40,301 nucleotides of DNA from a virus. The translations under genes were made by a program, and so were the position numbers. This document shows, in pieces, positions 1 to 6,247 of this stretch (positions are counted from its first letter, which is position 1; every line of letters begins with the position of its first letter). Below the pieces are notes generated by a model. It did no database searches. It saw only the letters and a list, made by a program, of their open reading frames with translations, and was not told where the DNA came from. The DNA is taken from IMG/VR virus record IMGVR_UViG_3300048672_000262, positions 1 to 40,301 of that record; one strand, written 5' to 3'.

Positions 1-494
1 TCGTCTCTTAGCTGCTTGCGCTGTGGGGCCTGTGATTTCCTAATAGCTAGTGCTTTGTCTGTCTTATCTTTTCCTATATAAGAATTGATTGCAGAATCTA
101 ACTGTGCTATAACTTTCTCGTTATCAGTGATGGTAGACTTTTCTCTTGCTATTTGCTGTTCTAATCTCTCAACCTTAGCACTATTATCAACTGTAGCAGC
201 ACCTTGCTCTAAGTGTGCCTTTGTTAAAAATCCAAAAACACCTATACTTGTTGCAATCATAAGAGCAGCCGTGAAATACACCATTGGTGCTCTTATTTTC
301 CAATTAGCAGATGCCCAGTTGCGATACAGCCAGCTAACTGTTACCAGTTTAGCAAATCCTAAAACCAATCCCATAATAAGCCCGGCGTGGAATGGTGCCC
401 CTGCGTAAATAGACATAATGCCAACAACCGAAAACCATTCTGCAACGCCTGCTACAGATAATGCAGCAAGAAAAGTAAGTATTGTAAATATCAT
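1..494 (-). CDS. Membrane protein with C-terminal coiled coil, 3' end cut by window edge
   Basis: This frame is open from an ATG at 494 to the left edge, so the protein is at least 164 residues with its C-terminus missing. The first about 95 residues form three hydrophobic segments: an N-terminal one (MIFTILTFLAALSVAGVA), one around 'GLIMGLVLGFAKLV', and one around 'VYFTAALMIATSIGVFGF'. From about residue 100 it becomes a charged, heptad-like stretch rich in E, K, Q and R, likely a coiled coil. This design (short membrane domain with a 'SWLYRNW' loop, then coiled coil) is familiar from marine T4-like phages, where the function is unknown. No Shine-Dalgarno precedes the ATG; a late-type GATAAATA lies only four bases upstream. 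Function not assigned. Confidence 0.75.
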   Translation of the reverse strand, partial: MIFTILTFLAALSVAGVAEWFSVVGIMSIYAGAPFHAGLIMGLVLGFAKLVTVSWLYRNWASANWKIRAPMVYFTAALMIATSIGVFGFLTKAHLEQGAATVDNSAKVERLEQQIAREKSTITDNEKVIAQLDSAINSYIGKDKTDKALAIRKSQAPQRKQLRD

Positions 495-498
495 TTAA

Positions 499-506
499 TA
501 TTTATC
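499..506 (-). promoter_or_regulatory. T4-like late promoter octamer (GATAAATA) touching a start codon
   Basis: On the minus strand GATAAATA is followed by TTAA and then the ATG at 494. In T4 the octamer TATAAATA sits at about -10 for late transcription. If this one works the same way, the transcript would start on or inside the start codon, giving a leaderless message. In AT-rich DNA a chance match is possible. Confidence 0.4.
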
Positions 507-510
507 TGTC

Positions 511-684
511 TCAATAGTAGTCCATTTTACCACATAAGTTGCATGTGTACGCGCTATCGTTGTGTCCGTGGCAATAAAAAGTCCAACCGCCGTTATGTGG
601 GCATTCCTTCTTCTTCAATAGCTTTACCTGCTCTTCTAAAGTAGGGGTAAGCCACTTCTCTGCTGCATCACTTACTGCTGACAT
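511..684 (-). CDS. Small Cys/His protein, zinc-ribbon-like (57 aa)
   Basis: The gene encodes 57 residues, read directly from the minus strand. It has a very strong Shine-Dalgarno (GGAGG) five bases before the ATG. The N-terminal half is a charged helix (EEQVKLLKKKE). The C-terminal half holds C28-P-H30, C38-H39-G-H41 and a C48-x-x-C51 pair, compatible with one zinc site. It lies directly downstream of the QueD-like gene and probably belongs to the folE operon. No function is recognised; small zinc-ribbon proteins of this type are common in phages. Confidence 0.7.
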   Translation of the reverse strand: MSAVSDAAEKWLTPTLEEQVKLLKKKECPHNGGWTFYCHGHNDSAYTCNLCGKMDYY

Positions 685-693
685 AGTACCTCC

Positions 694-1191
694 TTAAACA
701 AACAAGTCTTCGTTCCACTCACGGTGGCCTTCGCGGAACGCCATATTCGCTTGCGTCTCACGCACTTCAACTTTATAGCACCACAAACGCTTTGCTTCGC
801 CTTCGCCCCACATATCCGGAATATACACACCATTAACATACTTGTATAACATATCTGCAAGCCCTTCGCAACCAAGGCGTGGAAGAATAGTTAGCTTTGC
901 AAGTTTGCGTCTTTCCATTTCCTTATAGAACTCTAACTCCGGGTCATCTTGTGCAACAAGTGTTGTATGGTCGAATTGTGATTCTAAAATTTTCTTTAGT
1001 TCTTTAAGACCGCCGTAATCTGCTGCCCAGTTACGAGCATCCAGGTCATCGGTACCGAAATAAAATTTCATACTAAAACTATACCCGTGATTTAGGTTAC
1101 AATGAGAATCGGATTTCCACTGTCTATATGCACACGGAAATGCATCAATATATTCTTTTGTTGATGTCCATTTATAAGTTACTGGTGTCAT
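694..1191 (-). CDS. QueD-like 6-carboxytetrahydropterin synthase family protein with substituted zinc ligands
   Basis: The 165-residue product has the order of the PTPS/QueD family: an FxxAxR segment near residue 18, a Cys-x3-His-Gly motif (C31, H35), an Asp-His pair (D74, H75) and a late Arg-Glu-Thr (E145). In E. coli QueD the zinc is held by three histidines, in FxAAH and HGH. Here two of those positions read tyrosine (FPCAY22 and H35-G-Y37), while the catalytic-type Cys, Asp-His and Glu are kept. QueD converts dihydroneopterin triphosphate, the FolE product, to carboxytetrahydropterin on the way to preQ0. The start at 1191 is chosen over an in-frame start at 1218 because AAAGGA lies at the right distance. 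Family membership is likely; the exact reaction is uncertain given the missing ligands. Confidence 0.75.
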   Translation of the reverse strand: MTPVTYKWTSTKEYIDAFPCAYRQWKSDSHCNLNHGYSFSMKFYFGTDDLDARNWAADYGGLKELKKILESQFDHTTLVAQDDPELEFYKEMERRKLAKLTILPRLGCEGLADMLYKYVNGVYIPDMWGEGEAKRLWCYKVEVRETQANMAFREGHREWNEDLFV

Positions 1192-1193
1192 GC

Positions 1194-1490
1194 TTAATCC
1201 TTTGTGTGGGTCATCCACTTTATTACTTTTTCTAATTTGCGTTGTTTTGCAGCTTCCAGCCCAGAAGCAGAAATGCCTATTCCGCTTAACTGGACAAGTT
1301 CTATCATTGCTAAGATGTCACCTAACTCTTGCTCTAAGCATTCTGCATGTGACATGCCGGGGTGCTTATGGCTTTCTTCGTGACACCCAAATCTAAAGAT
1401 CTTGCTTTTTTCTTGCACAACTTCGCCACATTCTTCGACGAGAATTTCCAAGCACTCATCTTGGTACGGTGTTAGCCCTGACCTACTCAT
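1194..1490 (-). CDS. MazG-like nucleotide pyrophosphohydrolase (98 aa)
   Basis: This short all-helical protein carries the MazG-type metal motif: an EExxE segment (residues about 18-22, 'EECGE') and a later ExxD ('ELGD', about 54-57), followed by a C-terminal 'KQRKLEK' helix. Family members hydrolyse nucleoside triphosphates to monophosphates and pyrophosphate, and phage members may trim dNTP or alarmone pools. At 98 residues it is a single-domain member. AGGGG precedes the start. It sits between folE and the QueD-like gene with almost no spacing, so the three are probably co-transcribed. The preferred substrate cannot be told from the sequence. Confidence 0.8.
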   Translation of the reverse strand: MSRSGLTPYQDECLEILVEECGEVVQEKSKIFRFGCHEESHKHPGMSHAECLEQELGDILAMIELVQLSGIGISASGLEAAKQRKLEKVIKWMTHTKD

Positions 1491-1491
1491 T

Positions 1492-2169
1492 TTATTCCCC
1501 TAAGGAAACTAAACGCATAAATTCCGTTCTGACATTCGGATCAGACTTAAACACACCGCCGAGCTTGCTCGTAACAGTGCTTGATCCTGTATCCTCAACG
1601 CCCCTGCTTTTAACGCAATAGTGTTGAGCATGAATTACCACTGCAATATTATCCGTTTCAAGGATGTATTGTAGAGCATGATATACTTGCTCTGTTAATC
1701 TTTCTTGAATCTGTGGTCGCTTGCTGAAATATTCAACAATACGATTAATTTTAGATAGGCCTAATACCTTTTGATTCGGGATATAACCTATTGTGCCAAC
1801 CCCGTCGATAATAACAAAGTGATGTTCGCAGTTGGATTGAACATTTACATTACGCTCTACGACCATTTCGTCGTATTTCATTTTGTTGTCTACTGTAGTG
1901 CATTTTGGAAATGCTTCGTAGTCTAATCCCCAGAAGATTTCGTTAACATACATTTTAGCAACGCGCTTTGGTGTATCCATTAAACTGTCGTCTGTTAAAT
2001 CTAACCCAAGTGTTTCCATGATAACAGCAAAGTGTTTTTCGATTACATCGATTTTATCTTTACGGTCCACATTATTCTGAACTACTGGTGTTTCGACGCC
2101 CATTGCTACTAAATGTGCATGAACTTGTTTGCCCAATTCTGGGTCGCATTTTGTTTTATTATATGACAT
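1492..2169 (-). CDS. folE: GTP cyclohydrolase I
   Basis: The 225-residue product is full length for GTP cyclohydrolase I, which opens GTP to 7,8-dihydroneopterin triphosphate, the entry step to folate, biopterin and queuosine/deazaguanine synthesis. The zinc site is visible as C114-E-H-H117 and C185 in 'HAQHYC', matching Cys110, His113 and Cys181 of E. coli FolE. The 'TPKRVAKMY' and 'SKINRIVEYF' signatures and the C-terminal 'MRLVS' are also present. AAGGAAGG precedes the ATG. It is the first gene of a block running leftwards through mazG-like and QueD-like genes, which suggests its product is used for a pterin or deazaguanine compound. Phages with 7-deazaguanine DNA carry folE and queD together, but queE and queC are not in this window. 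Confidence 0.95.
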   Translation of the reverse strand: MSYNKTKCDPELGKQVHAHLVAMGVETPVVQNNVDRKDKIDVIEKHFAVIMETLGLDLTDDSLMDTPKRVAKMYVNEIFWGLDYEAFPKCTTVDNKMKYDEMVVERNVNVQSNCEHHFVIIDGVGTIGYIPNQKVLGLSKINRIVEYFSKRPQIQERLTEQVYHALQYILETDNIAVVIHAQHYCVKSRGVEDTGSSTVTSKLGGVFKSDPNVRTEFMRLVSLGE

Positions 2170-2207
2170 AGATAACCTTCCTTTGTGATGGTTTGTTTTT
2201 GATTTTT

Positions 2208-2223
2208 GTTACCATTGTGTAAC
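2208..2223 (-). promoter_or_regulatory. Inverted repeat in the folE leader
   Basis: A GTTAC-N6-GTAAC dyad lies in the roughly 75-base gap upstream of folE, between a late-type GCTAAATA and the Shine-Dalgarno. It could be an operator or a leader hairpin. The arms are only five bases, so it is weak on its own. Confidence 0.3.
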
Positions 2224-2228
2224 AACAG

Positions 2229-2236
2229 TATTTAGC
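2229..2236 (-). promoter_or_regulatory. Late-type promoter octamer (GCTAAATA) upstream of folE
   Basis: GCTAAATA on the minus strand lies about 60 bases before the folE start. It belongs to the recurring G(A/C)TAAATA family in this window, which resembles the T4 late promoter octamer. Confidence 0.4.
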
Positions 2237-2245
2237 ATCGCAGTA

Positions 2246-2575
2246 TTAATACACGCCGTATTTTGATTTTAGATTTTGCAATTCAGGACTATATGCCGGC
2301 ATAGGTGTTACCGGTGTAGATAATGTCTGCATAACCTTAAGCATCGACTTAAAGTCTTCTTTCAGCACACTGTGGTCCATTCTTAGTGTAATCATCTCAA
2401 CTTGCAACATACTTAATTCTTGGAATGTTTTTAAAATAGTCCCTTCCGAATTATCATGTGCCTTAAGCTTGCCTACAAGTAAATCAGCACTAAGTAGTGA
2501 TTTAATATCGTCTAAGGAAAGTGATTTGAATACCTGATCGACAAGTTTAATCTTTTCAAGATCGTCTGTAGTCAT
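2246..2575 (-). CDS. Hypothetical helical protein coupled to thyA (109 aa)
   Basis: No family is recognised. The protein is predicted to be largely helical, with an acidic/hydrophobic N-terminus ('LEKIKLVDQVFKSLSLDDIKSLL') and a central heptad-like stretch (about residues 45-85), ending in a proline-containing tail. Its ATG overlaps the thyA stop codon as ATGA, so it is translationally coupled to thyA and probably made in proportion to it. It may be a partner of the nucleotide-metabolism enzymes, but nothing in the sequence proves that. Confidence 0.65.
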   Translation of the reverse strand: MTTDDLEKIKLVDQVFKSLSLDDIKSLLSADLLVGKLKAHDNSEGTILKTFQELSMLQVEMITLRMDHSVLKEDFKSMLKVMQTLSTPVTPMPAYSPELQNLKSKYGVY

Positions 2576-3462
2576 TTTGCCATCTCCGGCTTATCCTTAA
2601 TATCGGGATGTGGGTTGTACCCAGTGAGCTCAATATCTTCCCACTGTAGACTTAGAATATCATCTAATGTGATTAAATCTTTTTTAATATTGATTTTAGG
2701 AAGTGCTAACGGAGTACGAGTGAGTTGTTCGTCAACCATCTTCATTTGATTTTGATAGATATGCACATCCCACCCCATGTAAACAAGATCACCGACTTCT
2801 AAGTTAAGATGTTTAGCAAAGATATGATTGAGCAATGCATAACTCATGATATTGTATGGTAAGCCAAACGGCACATCGTTGCTTCGCATAACAAAGCAGG
2901 TATGCAATTTGCCATCACCTATAGTAAACTCAGTGGATGTAGGCTCAACTGAGTGCATCTGAAGCATATGACACGGCGGTAGTGCCATTTCGTTTAGTTG
3001 ACCCGGGTTCCACCCTGTAACAACATGTCGACGACCATATGGATCAGATTTAATGCCGGTAAGAAGTTTGGCGATTTGGTCTGTTTCGATTACGTCATGT
3101 GGATATTCCGGGTTAGGTGTTTCCCAGTGACGCCACTGATACCCATATCCCTTACCCATATCACCTTCTGGTAGATGCTGCAACCCACGGTTATCTAAAA
3201 ACTCGCGAGATGTATTACCTTTCCAGATATTGATCTTCTTTTCTTCTAACAGTTTAGTTTGTGTTTCCCCACGCAAGAAGAACATAGTTTCTTCAAATGC
3301 AATACGCAAAGCTACTTTGCGTGTGGTAATAATAGGAAAGCCTTGCGCTAAATCCCATCTCAGCATTCTCCCGAATACTGACCTTGAGCCAATACCTGTT
3401 CTATCAGCCTTGTTGACACCGTTTGTTACGACATCATTTAATAAATCTATAAAATTTTGCAT
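2572..3462 (-). CDS. thyA: Thymidylate synthase
   Basis: This is a full-length (296 aa) folate-dependent thymidylate synthase, converting dUMP and methylene-tetrahydrofolate to dTMP. The catalytic cysteine is C164 in 'LPPCHMLQ'. The phosphate-binding arginines are in 'PYGRRH'. The substrate loop 'RSNDVPFGLPYN' keeps the asparagine (N204) that selects dUMP; related dCMP hydroxymethylases have Asp there, so this is a true dTMP synthase. GGGAG precedes the ATG. A sigma70-like promoter with a dyad lies just upstream, pointing to early or middle expression. The downstream 109-aa gene overlaps its stop codon. Confidence 0.97.
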   Translation of the reverse strand: MQNFIDLLNDVVTNGVNKADRTGIGSRSVFGRMLRWDLAQGFPIITTRKVALRIAFEETMFFLRGETQTKLLEEKKINIWKGNTSREFLDNRGLQHLPEGDMGKGYGYQWRHWETPNPEYPHDVIETDQIAKLLTGIKSDPYGRRHVVTGWNPGQLNEMALPPCHMLQMHSVEPTSTEFTIGDGKLHTCFVMRSNDVPFGLPYNIMSYALLNHIFAKHLNLEVGDLVYMGWDVHIYQNQMKMVDEQLTRTPLALPKINIKKDLITLDDILSLQWEDIELTGYNPHPDIKDKPEMAK

Positions 3463-3482
3463 ATCTTGCTCCCGATATGCAT

Positions 3483-3511
3483 AGTATACAGTGATACTCT
3501 TAGAAAGTCAA
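3483..3511 (-). promoter_or_regulatory. Sigma70-like promoter with dyad upstream of thyA
   Basis: Minus strand: TTGACT (3506-3511), 17-base spacer, TATACT (3483-3488). An inverted repeat AGTAT-N6-ATACT (3483-3498) covers the -10 and part of the spacer. The predicted start is about 3476, leaving a short leader with GGGAG. Confidence 0.65.
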
Positions 3512-3742
3512 ATTGCCTTCAGTTAGTTTCTCTACAACTGCATCTTCTGCAGATAGTTTACATTGTAGATATGATATATCGCCAATTTCCTTTTCGTCGT
3601 ACGAAAATACAAGATATTTTTCGTAATATTCGCAGAACCACAGCCATTCTTTGTTTGTACTTAACACAGGTAAGTATGCAAACTTTTTATCATAGCGATA
3701 CCATACATTCGTCTCGCCGTATGCATGCTGATTTAGATTCAT
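3500..3742 (-). CDS. Small protein, paralog of its upstream neighbour (80 aa)
   Basis: No known family. The protein shares a pattern with the 85-aa product directly upstream: 'KFAYLP', then a tryptophan-rich strand ('EWLWFCEYYEKYLVF'), and a C-terminal 'AEDAVVEKLTEG'. The pair therefore looks like a tandem duplication. The ATG overlaps the neighbour's stop codon, so the two are translationally coupled. The aromatic, beta-strand-like content suggests a small folded domain. The thyA promoter -35 lies inside the last codons of this gene. Confidence 0.65.
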   Translation of the reverse strand: MNLNQHAYGETNVWYRYDKKFAYLPVLSTNKEWLWFCEYYEKYLVFSYDEKEIGDISYLQCKLSAEDAVVEKLTEGNLTF

Positions 3743-3999
3743 TAAAGTCCTTCAGTGAGCTTTCTTACTATATATTCTGCTTCAGTGACACTTTCGCATA
3801 TGTCAGTATGTAGATTATACCCGTCATAGTCGGTTACACCCTTAAACCCCCAGTATATGTATTTTATATAATAATTGCCGAGCCACACTATGGTGCCATC
3901 TTCGCATTTTTTCGGTAATAATGCAAACTTTCTTTTATATACAACTTTAGATTTTAACCCAGGGTCGTTTCGCCAATTGTCGTCTTCATATATAGACAT
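3742..3999 (-). CDS. Small protein, paralog of its downstream neighbour (85 aa)
   Basis: No known family. The protein matches the next gene in 'KFALLP', 'WLGNYYIKYIYW' and a C-terminal 'TEAEYIVRKLTEG', with a longer N-terminus ('MSIYEDDNWRNDP'). Its start is odd: the ATG follows directly after the T-run of a GC-rich terminator-like hairpin, with no Shine-Dalgarno at a normal distance. The nearest purine-rich stretch (GGAGAGGGG) lies on the far side of the hairpin. Either translation depends on that hairpin or the gene is expressed poorly. Confidence 0.6.
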   Translation of the reverse strand: MSIYEDDNWRNDPGLKSKVVYKRKFALLPKKCEDGTIVWLGNYYIKYIYWGFKGVTDYDGYNLHTDICESVTEAEYIVRKLTEGL

Positions 4000-4022
4000 A
4001 AAAACGGGGCCGAGGCCCCTCT
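4000..4022 (-). terminator. Rho-independent terminator after the cell-wall hydrolase gene
   Basis: The minus strand reads GGGGCC-TC-GGCCCC followed by G and five T residues, a six-bp all-GC stem with a U-tract, eleven bases past the hydrolase stop codon. The T-run abuts the ATG of the next gene at 3999. Confidence 0.75.
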
Positions 4023-4032
4023 CCGTGTGTTA

Positions 4033-4569
4033 TTACCGTGGTGCAGGTAGTTTATAGAAATCGTGATTTCCAACTCGCATTGTTTTTGTTAACTGATATT
4101 TCCAAGCAGGATTACTTGTAAACGGGTTATGAAAATGCGTAGCACCTTTCGTATTATCTTCGACGTTTCCACTTAGCATAGTAATCGCTACAATGCTAGC
4201 TATCTGGAATTGATCAATAACCGCCTGGTTAATTGACCCGTCTTTATTTTTAACAGGTATTTCTTTACCCTTCTTGTCGTTTTCGCAATACCATGAAAAA
4301 GCGCAGACAAGCCCATTAGTGATTCGCGAGCGAGCAGACTGCTGAACTACGCCACAAACCGTGTTTGGGTACCGACCATCTTTGGTGCGGTTGAGGGTAA
4401 CAGAAGCAACTGCAAACTGCCCACGAATATCTTCATTTCTCGCCTCATAATAAATATTTTCTGCAAGACAGTAAACTTCTTGCGGATCTATTTGTGTAGT
4501 GTCTATGGATAAACCACTTATGTCGGCGGATTGAAGAAGATATGCAAGCAAGATTTTTGCTGTTATCAT
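4033..4569 (-). CDS. Cell-wall hydrolase, SleB/CwlJ (Hydrolase_2) family; probable endolysin
   Basis: The 178-residue protein contains a complete SleB-like catalytic domain: 'CLAENIYYEARNE' with the catalytic-type glutamate E37, 'QFAVASVTLNR', 'YPNTVCGVV', 'FSWYC' and the C-terminal 'ATHFHN' and 'VGNHDFYK' segments. Family enzymes cleave peptidoglycan glycan strands. The first about 20 residues (MITAKILLAYLLQSADISGL) are weakly hydrophobic and could be an export or signal-anchor segment. The likely role is host lysis or local wall digestion. AGGAG precedes the start. Upstream are a GCTAAATA late-type element, a weak sigma70-like promoter and a GC-rich hairpin in the leader; a terminator follows. 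No holin is recognisable beside it. Confidence 0.85.
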   Translation of the reverse strand: MITAKILLAYLLQSADISGLSIDTTQIDPQEVYCLAENIYYEARNEDIRGQFAVASVTLNRTKDGRYPNTVCGVVQQSARSRITNGLVCAFSWYCENDKKGKEIPVKNKDGSINQAVIDQFQIASIVAITMLSGNVEDNTKGATHFHNPFTSNPAWKYQLTKTMRVGNHDFYKLPAPR

Positions 4570-4586
4570 CTTTCTCTCCTAAAATT

Positions 4587-4605
4587 CCCGCTAAACTCAC
4601 GCGGG
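4587..4605 (-). promoter_or_regulatory. Hairpin in the leader of the cell-wall hydrolase gene
   Basis: CCCGC and GCGGG arms (4587-4591 and 4601-4605) flank a nine-base loop, immediately upstream of the AGGAG Shine-Dalgarno and downstream of the GCTAAATA element. It could modulate translation or RNA stability of the lysis gene. In T4 the lysozyme gene e is known to be silenced in early transcripts by a leader hairpin. Confidence 0.4.
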
Positions 4606-4610
4606 ATAGT

Positions 4611-4618
4611 TATTTAGC
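4611..4618 (-). promoter_or_regulatory. Late-type promoter octamer (GCTAAATA) for the hydrolase
   Basis: GCTAAATA on the minus strand is 42 bases upstream of the hydrolase start. Late expression would suit a lysis enzyme. Confidence 0.5.
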
Positions 4619-4624
4619 TCTGTT

Positions 4625-4654
4625 ATTTTACTATAAACTACATTGTGAAGTCAA
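4625..4654 (-). promoter_or_regulatory. Weak sigma70-like promoter upstream of the hydrolase
   Basis: Minus strand TTGACT (4649-4654), 18-base spacer, TAAAAT (4625-4630). The -10 is imperfect, and unlike the other promoters of this type it shows no clear dyad. Confidence 0.35.
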
Positions 4655-4667
4655 CTGATATAAATTT

Positions 4668-4675
4668 GATAAATA
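4668..4675 (+). promoter_or_regulatory. Late-type promoter octamer (GATAAATA), plus strand
   Basis: GATAAATA lies 21 bases before the ATG of the plus-strand gene at 4697, with a GAAGGGA ribosome site between. It shows that the octamer tracks gene direction. Confidence 0.6.
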
Positions 4676-4696
4676 TGATAACTGAAGGGATTACCT

Positions 4697-6223
4697 ATGA
4701 AAATTAAGCACTTTGACCAAATGTATACAGAATCTACTACACCGACCCCGGACGAAGCTGGCGAGCGTGTAAGGAATTTCTTACAACAACATAAAGAAAA
4801 GAATAAAGGAAAACCCGGCTTTAGCGGCAAAGGTGTTAGCCCAGAAGAACACGAAAGAAATATGGCGCAAAGGGATCACGATCGTGCAGAGCAGCAACAA
4901 CGCGATGACCGTGCTACTGCGTTTGAAGAATCTACATTAAACGAAATTTCTAACGAAGTTTTAGGAAAATATAAAGCGGCTGCTGGAAAGCAAGCATCAG
5001 AAGCTGATAAGAAAGGCGACACAAAAACTGCAGATAAAAGATTTAGTGGTATTGTTAAAGCAACAAATAAACAGTTCGATAATGATAAAAAGAAAGTAGC
5101 AGAAGGTAGCGCACAGTGGATCAATCGCTCAGCACCGGCACAAGATGTTAGCTACGAAAAAACATTAGGGCCAACTACAGATACGTGGAAGGGACAGAAA
5201 GTTACTGTCACCGAAATAAGCAAGGGTGCAGAAGAAAAGTGGGCAGCAGGTGCAAACAAGTGGCGTGGTGATGCTACTGATAAAATGCACAAAGATGGAT
5301 ATGATCCAAAGGTTGCTGATAAAGCCGATAGACGTACAGAACGCACAATGAAAATAAAGAACAAACATGCATCTAAGCAGATAACTGAGCTGAGCGTAAA
5401 CACTCTTAAGAAATATTCAAATAGTGTTGAACAGTTAGATCCTGCAACAACACCTAAGTTTAAGATGGTTAAACACGAAGAAGGTCACGCTACCGCAAGT
5501 CATAAAATTGCACAAAAGACAGGTGACAGAAGTAGCAAAATGTACGAGTCTATGTTAGAAGATATCATGGAAGCATTTGATGCTAATGCATTTGCTGATA
5601 TATTAGGTAAACAGAATGATGAAGTACAGGCTGCAAAACCAAAAGCAAAGGTTGTTGATATAGATTTTCACGGCTGGACAATAAAGTATCGTCAGGGTAA
5701 GCCATCTGAATGGATGGTTGTTGACAAGAAAGGGAATGTAAAGAATAATGGTTCGGCACCATCGGACAGGGAAGCAGTTGAGGATGCTCAAAACTGGATT
5801 AAAGCTGGTGGCGGTACAAATGTGCAGGCATCAAAGAATGTCACCATTGATTTTAACGTCGACTTTGCTAAAGAGTTTGCCCCAGATGGCGAAACATTCT
5901 ATGCTACCATAGATAGCGACGAAGGTGCACCAATGCTTATCTTCTCAACTATGCCAGACAAGAGTCTAAAAAGAAGCCATATTCGCACACAGGCAAACAA
6001 AGTTACATCCGGAACTACAAAGCTACCAATGATTTCGATGAGTCCTGCAGAATCTAATAAGATGGGTTTACAACCAAATGGTCGTTACCAACTCGGCGAT
6101 AAGATTCCTGTGGATGATAATACCGCTATGTTTCCGTTAATTTACCAGGGTACAGTACAAGGTAAAGGGGATATGATGAGAATGGGTAAACCAGGGCTAA
6201 CCGTAGCTCACACAAGAGATTAA
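4697..6223 (+). CDS. Hypothetical protein with internal repeats, possibly virion-associated (508 aa)
   Basis: This is the only long plus-strand gene. Residues 1-80 are charged and low in complexity. Two related segments follow: 'LNEISNEVLGKY' near residue 81 with 'KRFSGIVKATNK' near 115, and 'ITELSVNTLKKY' near 228 with 'SSKMYESM' near 279. Similar 'LxELSxxTLxxY' repeats occur in proteins of marine T4-like phages whose function is unknown. Residues about 315-370 look like a small beta-rich domain ('FHGWTIKYRQGKPSEWMVVDKKGNV'-type region, about 323-348), followed by a separate C-terminal domain. GAAGGGA precedes the start, a GATAAATA element lies upstream, and a bidirectional terminator follows, so late expression is likely. 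A structural or packaged-protein role is a guess. Confidence 0.7.
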   Translation: MKIKHFDQMYTESTTPTPDEAGERVRNFLQQHKEKNKGKPGFSGKGVSPEEHERNMAQRDHDRAEQQQRDDRATAFEESTLNEISNEVLGKYKAAAGKQASEADKKGDTKTADKRFSGIVKATNKQFDNDKKKVAEGSAQWINRSAPAQDVSYEKTLGPTTDTWKGQKVTVTEISKGAEEKWAAGANKWRGDATDKMHKDGYDPKVADKADRRTERTMKIKNKHASKQITELSVNTLKKYSNSVEQLDPATTPKFKMVKHEEGHATASHKIAQKTGDRSSKMYESMLEDIMEAFDANAFADILGKQNDEVQAAKPKAKVVDIDFHGWTIKYRQGKPSEWMVVDKKGNVKNNGSAPSDREAVEDAQNWIKAGGGTNVQASKNVTIDFNVDFAKEFAPDGETFYATIDSDEGAPMLIFSTMPDKSLKRSHIRTQANKVTSGTTKLPMISMSPAESNKMGLQPNGRYQLGDKIPVDDNTAMFPLIYQGTVQGKGDMMRMGKPGLTVAHTRD

Positions 6224-6247
6224 AAAAGGGCCTTTAAGGCCCTTTTT
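6224..6247. terminator. Bidirectional terminator between convergent genes
   Basis: AAAAAGGGCC-TTT-AAGGCCCTTTTT is an A-run, GGGCC/GGCCC stem and T-run that works in both directions. It sits exactly between the plus-strand gene ending at 6223 and the SpoVR-like gene ending at 6246. Confidence 0.9.

Noticed and set aside
85-408. 107-residue plus-strand frame at the left edge
   Set aside because: Opposite an open minus-strand frame with clear membrane helices and coiled coil, which explains the region better.
2572-3462. dCMP hydroxymethylase instead of thymidylate synthase
   Set aside because: The asparagine of the GLPYN motif that selects dUMP is kept; hydroxymethylases have Asp there.
3457-3813. 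118-residue plus-strand frame across the thyA promoter and the paralog pair
   Set aside because: Overlaps two better supported minus-strand genes and a promoter; composition is not protein-like.
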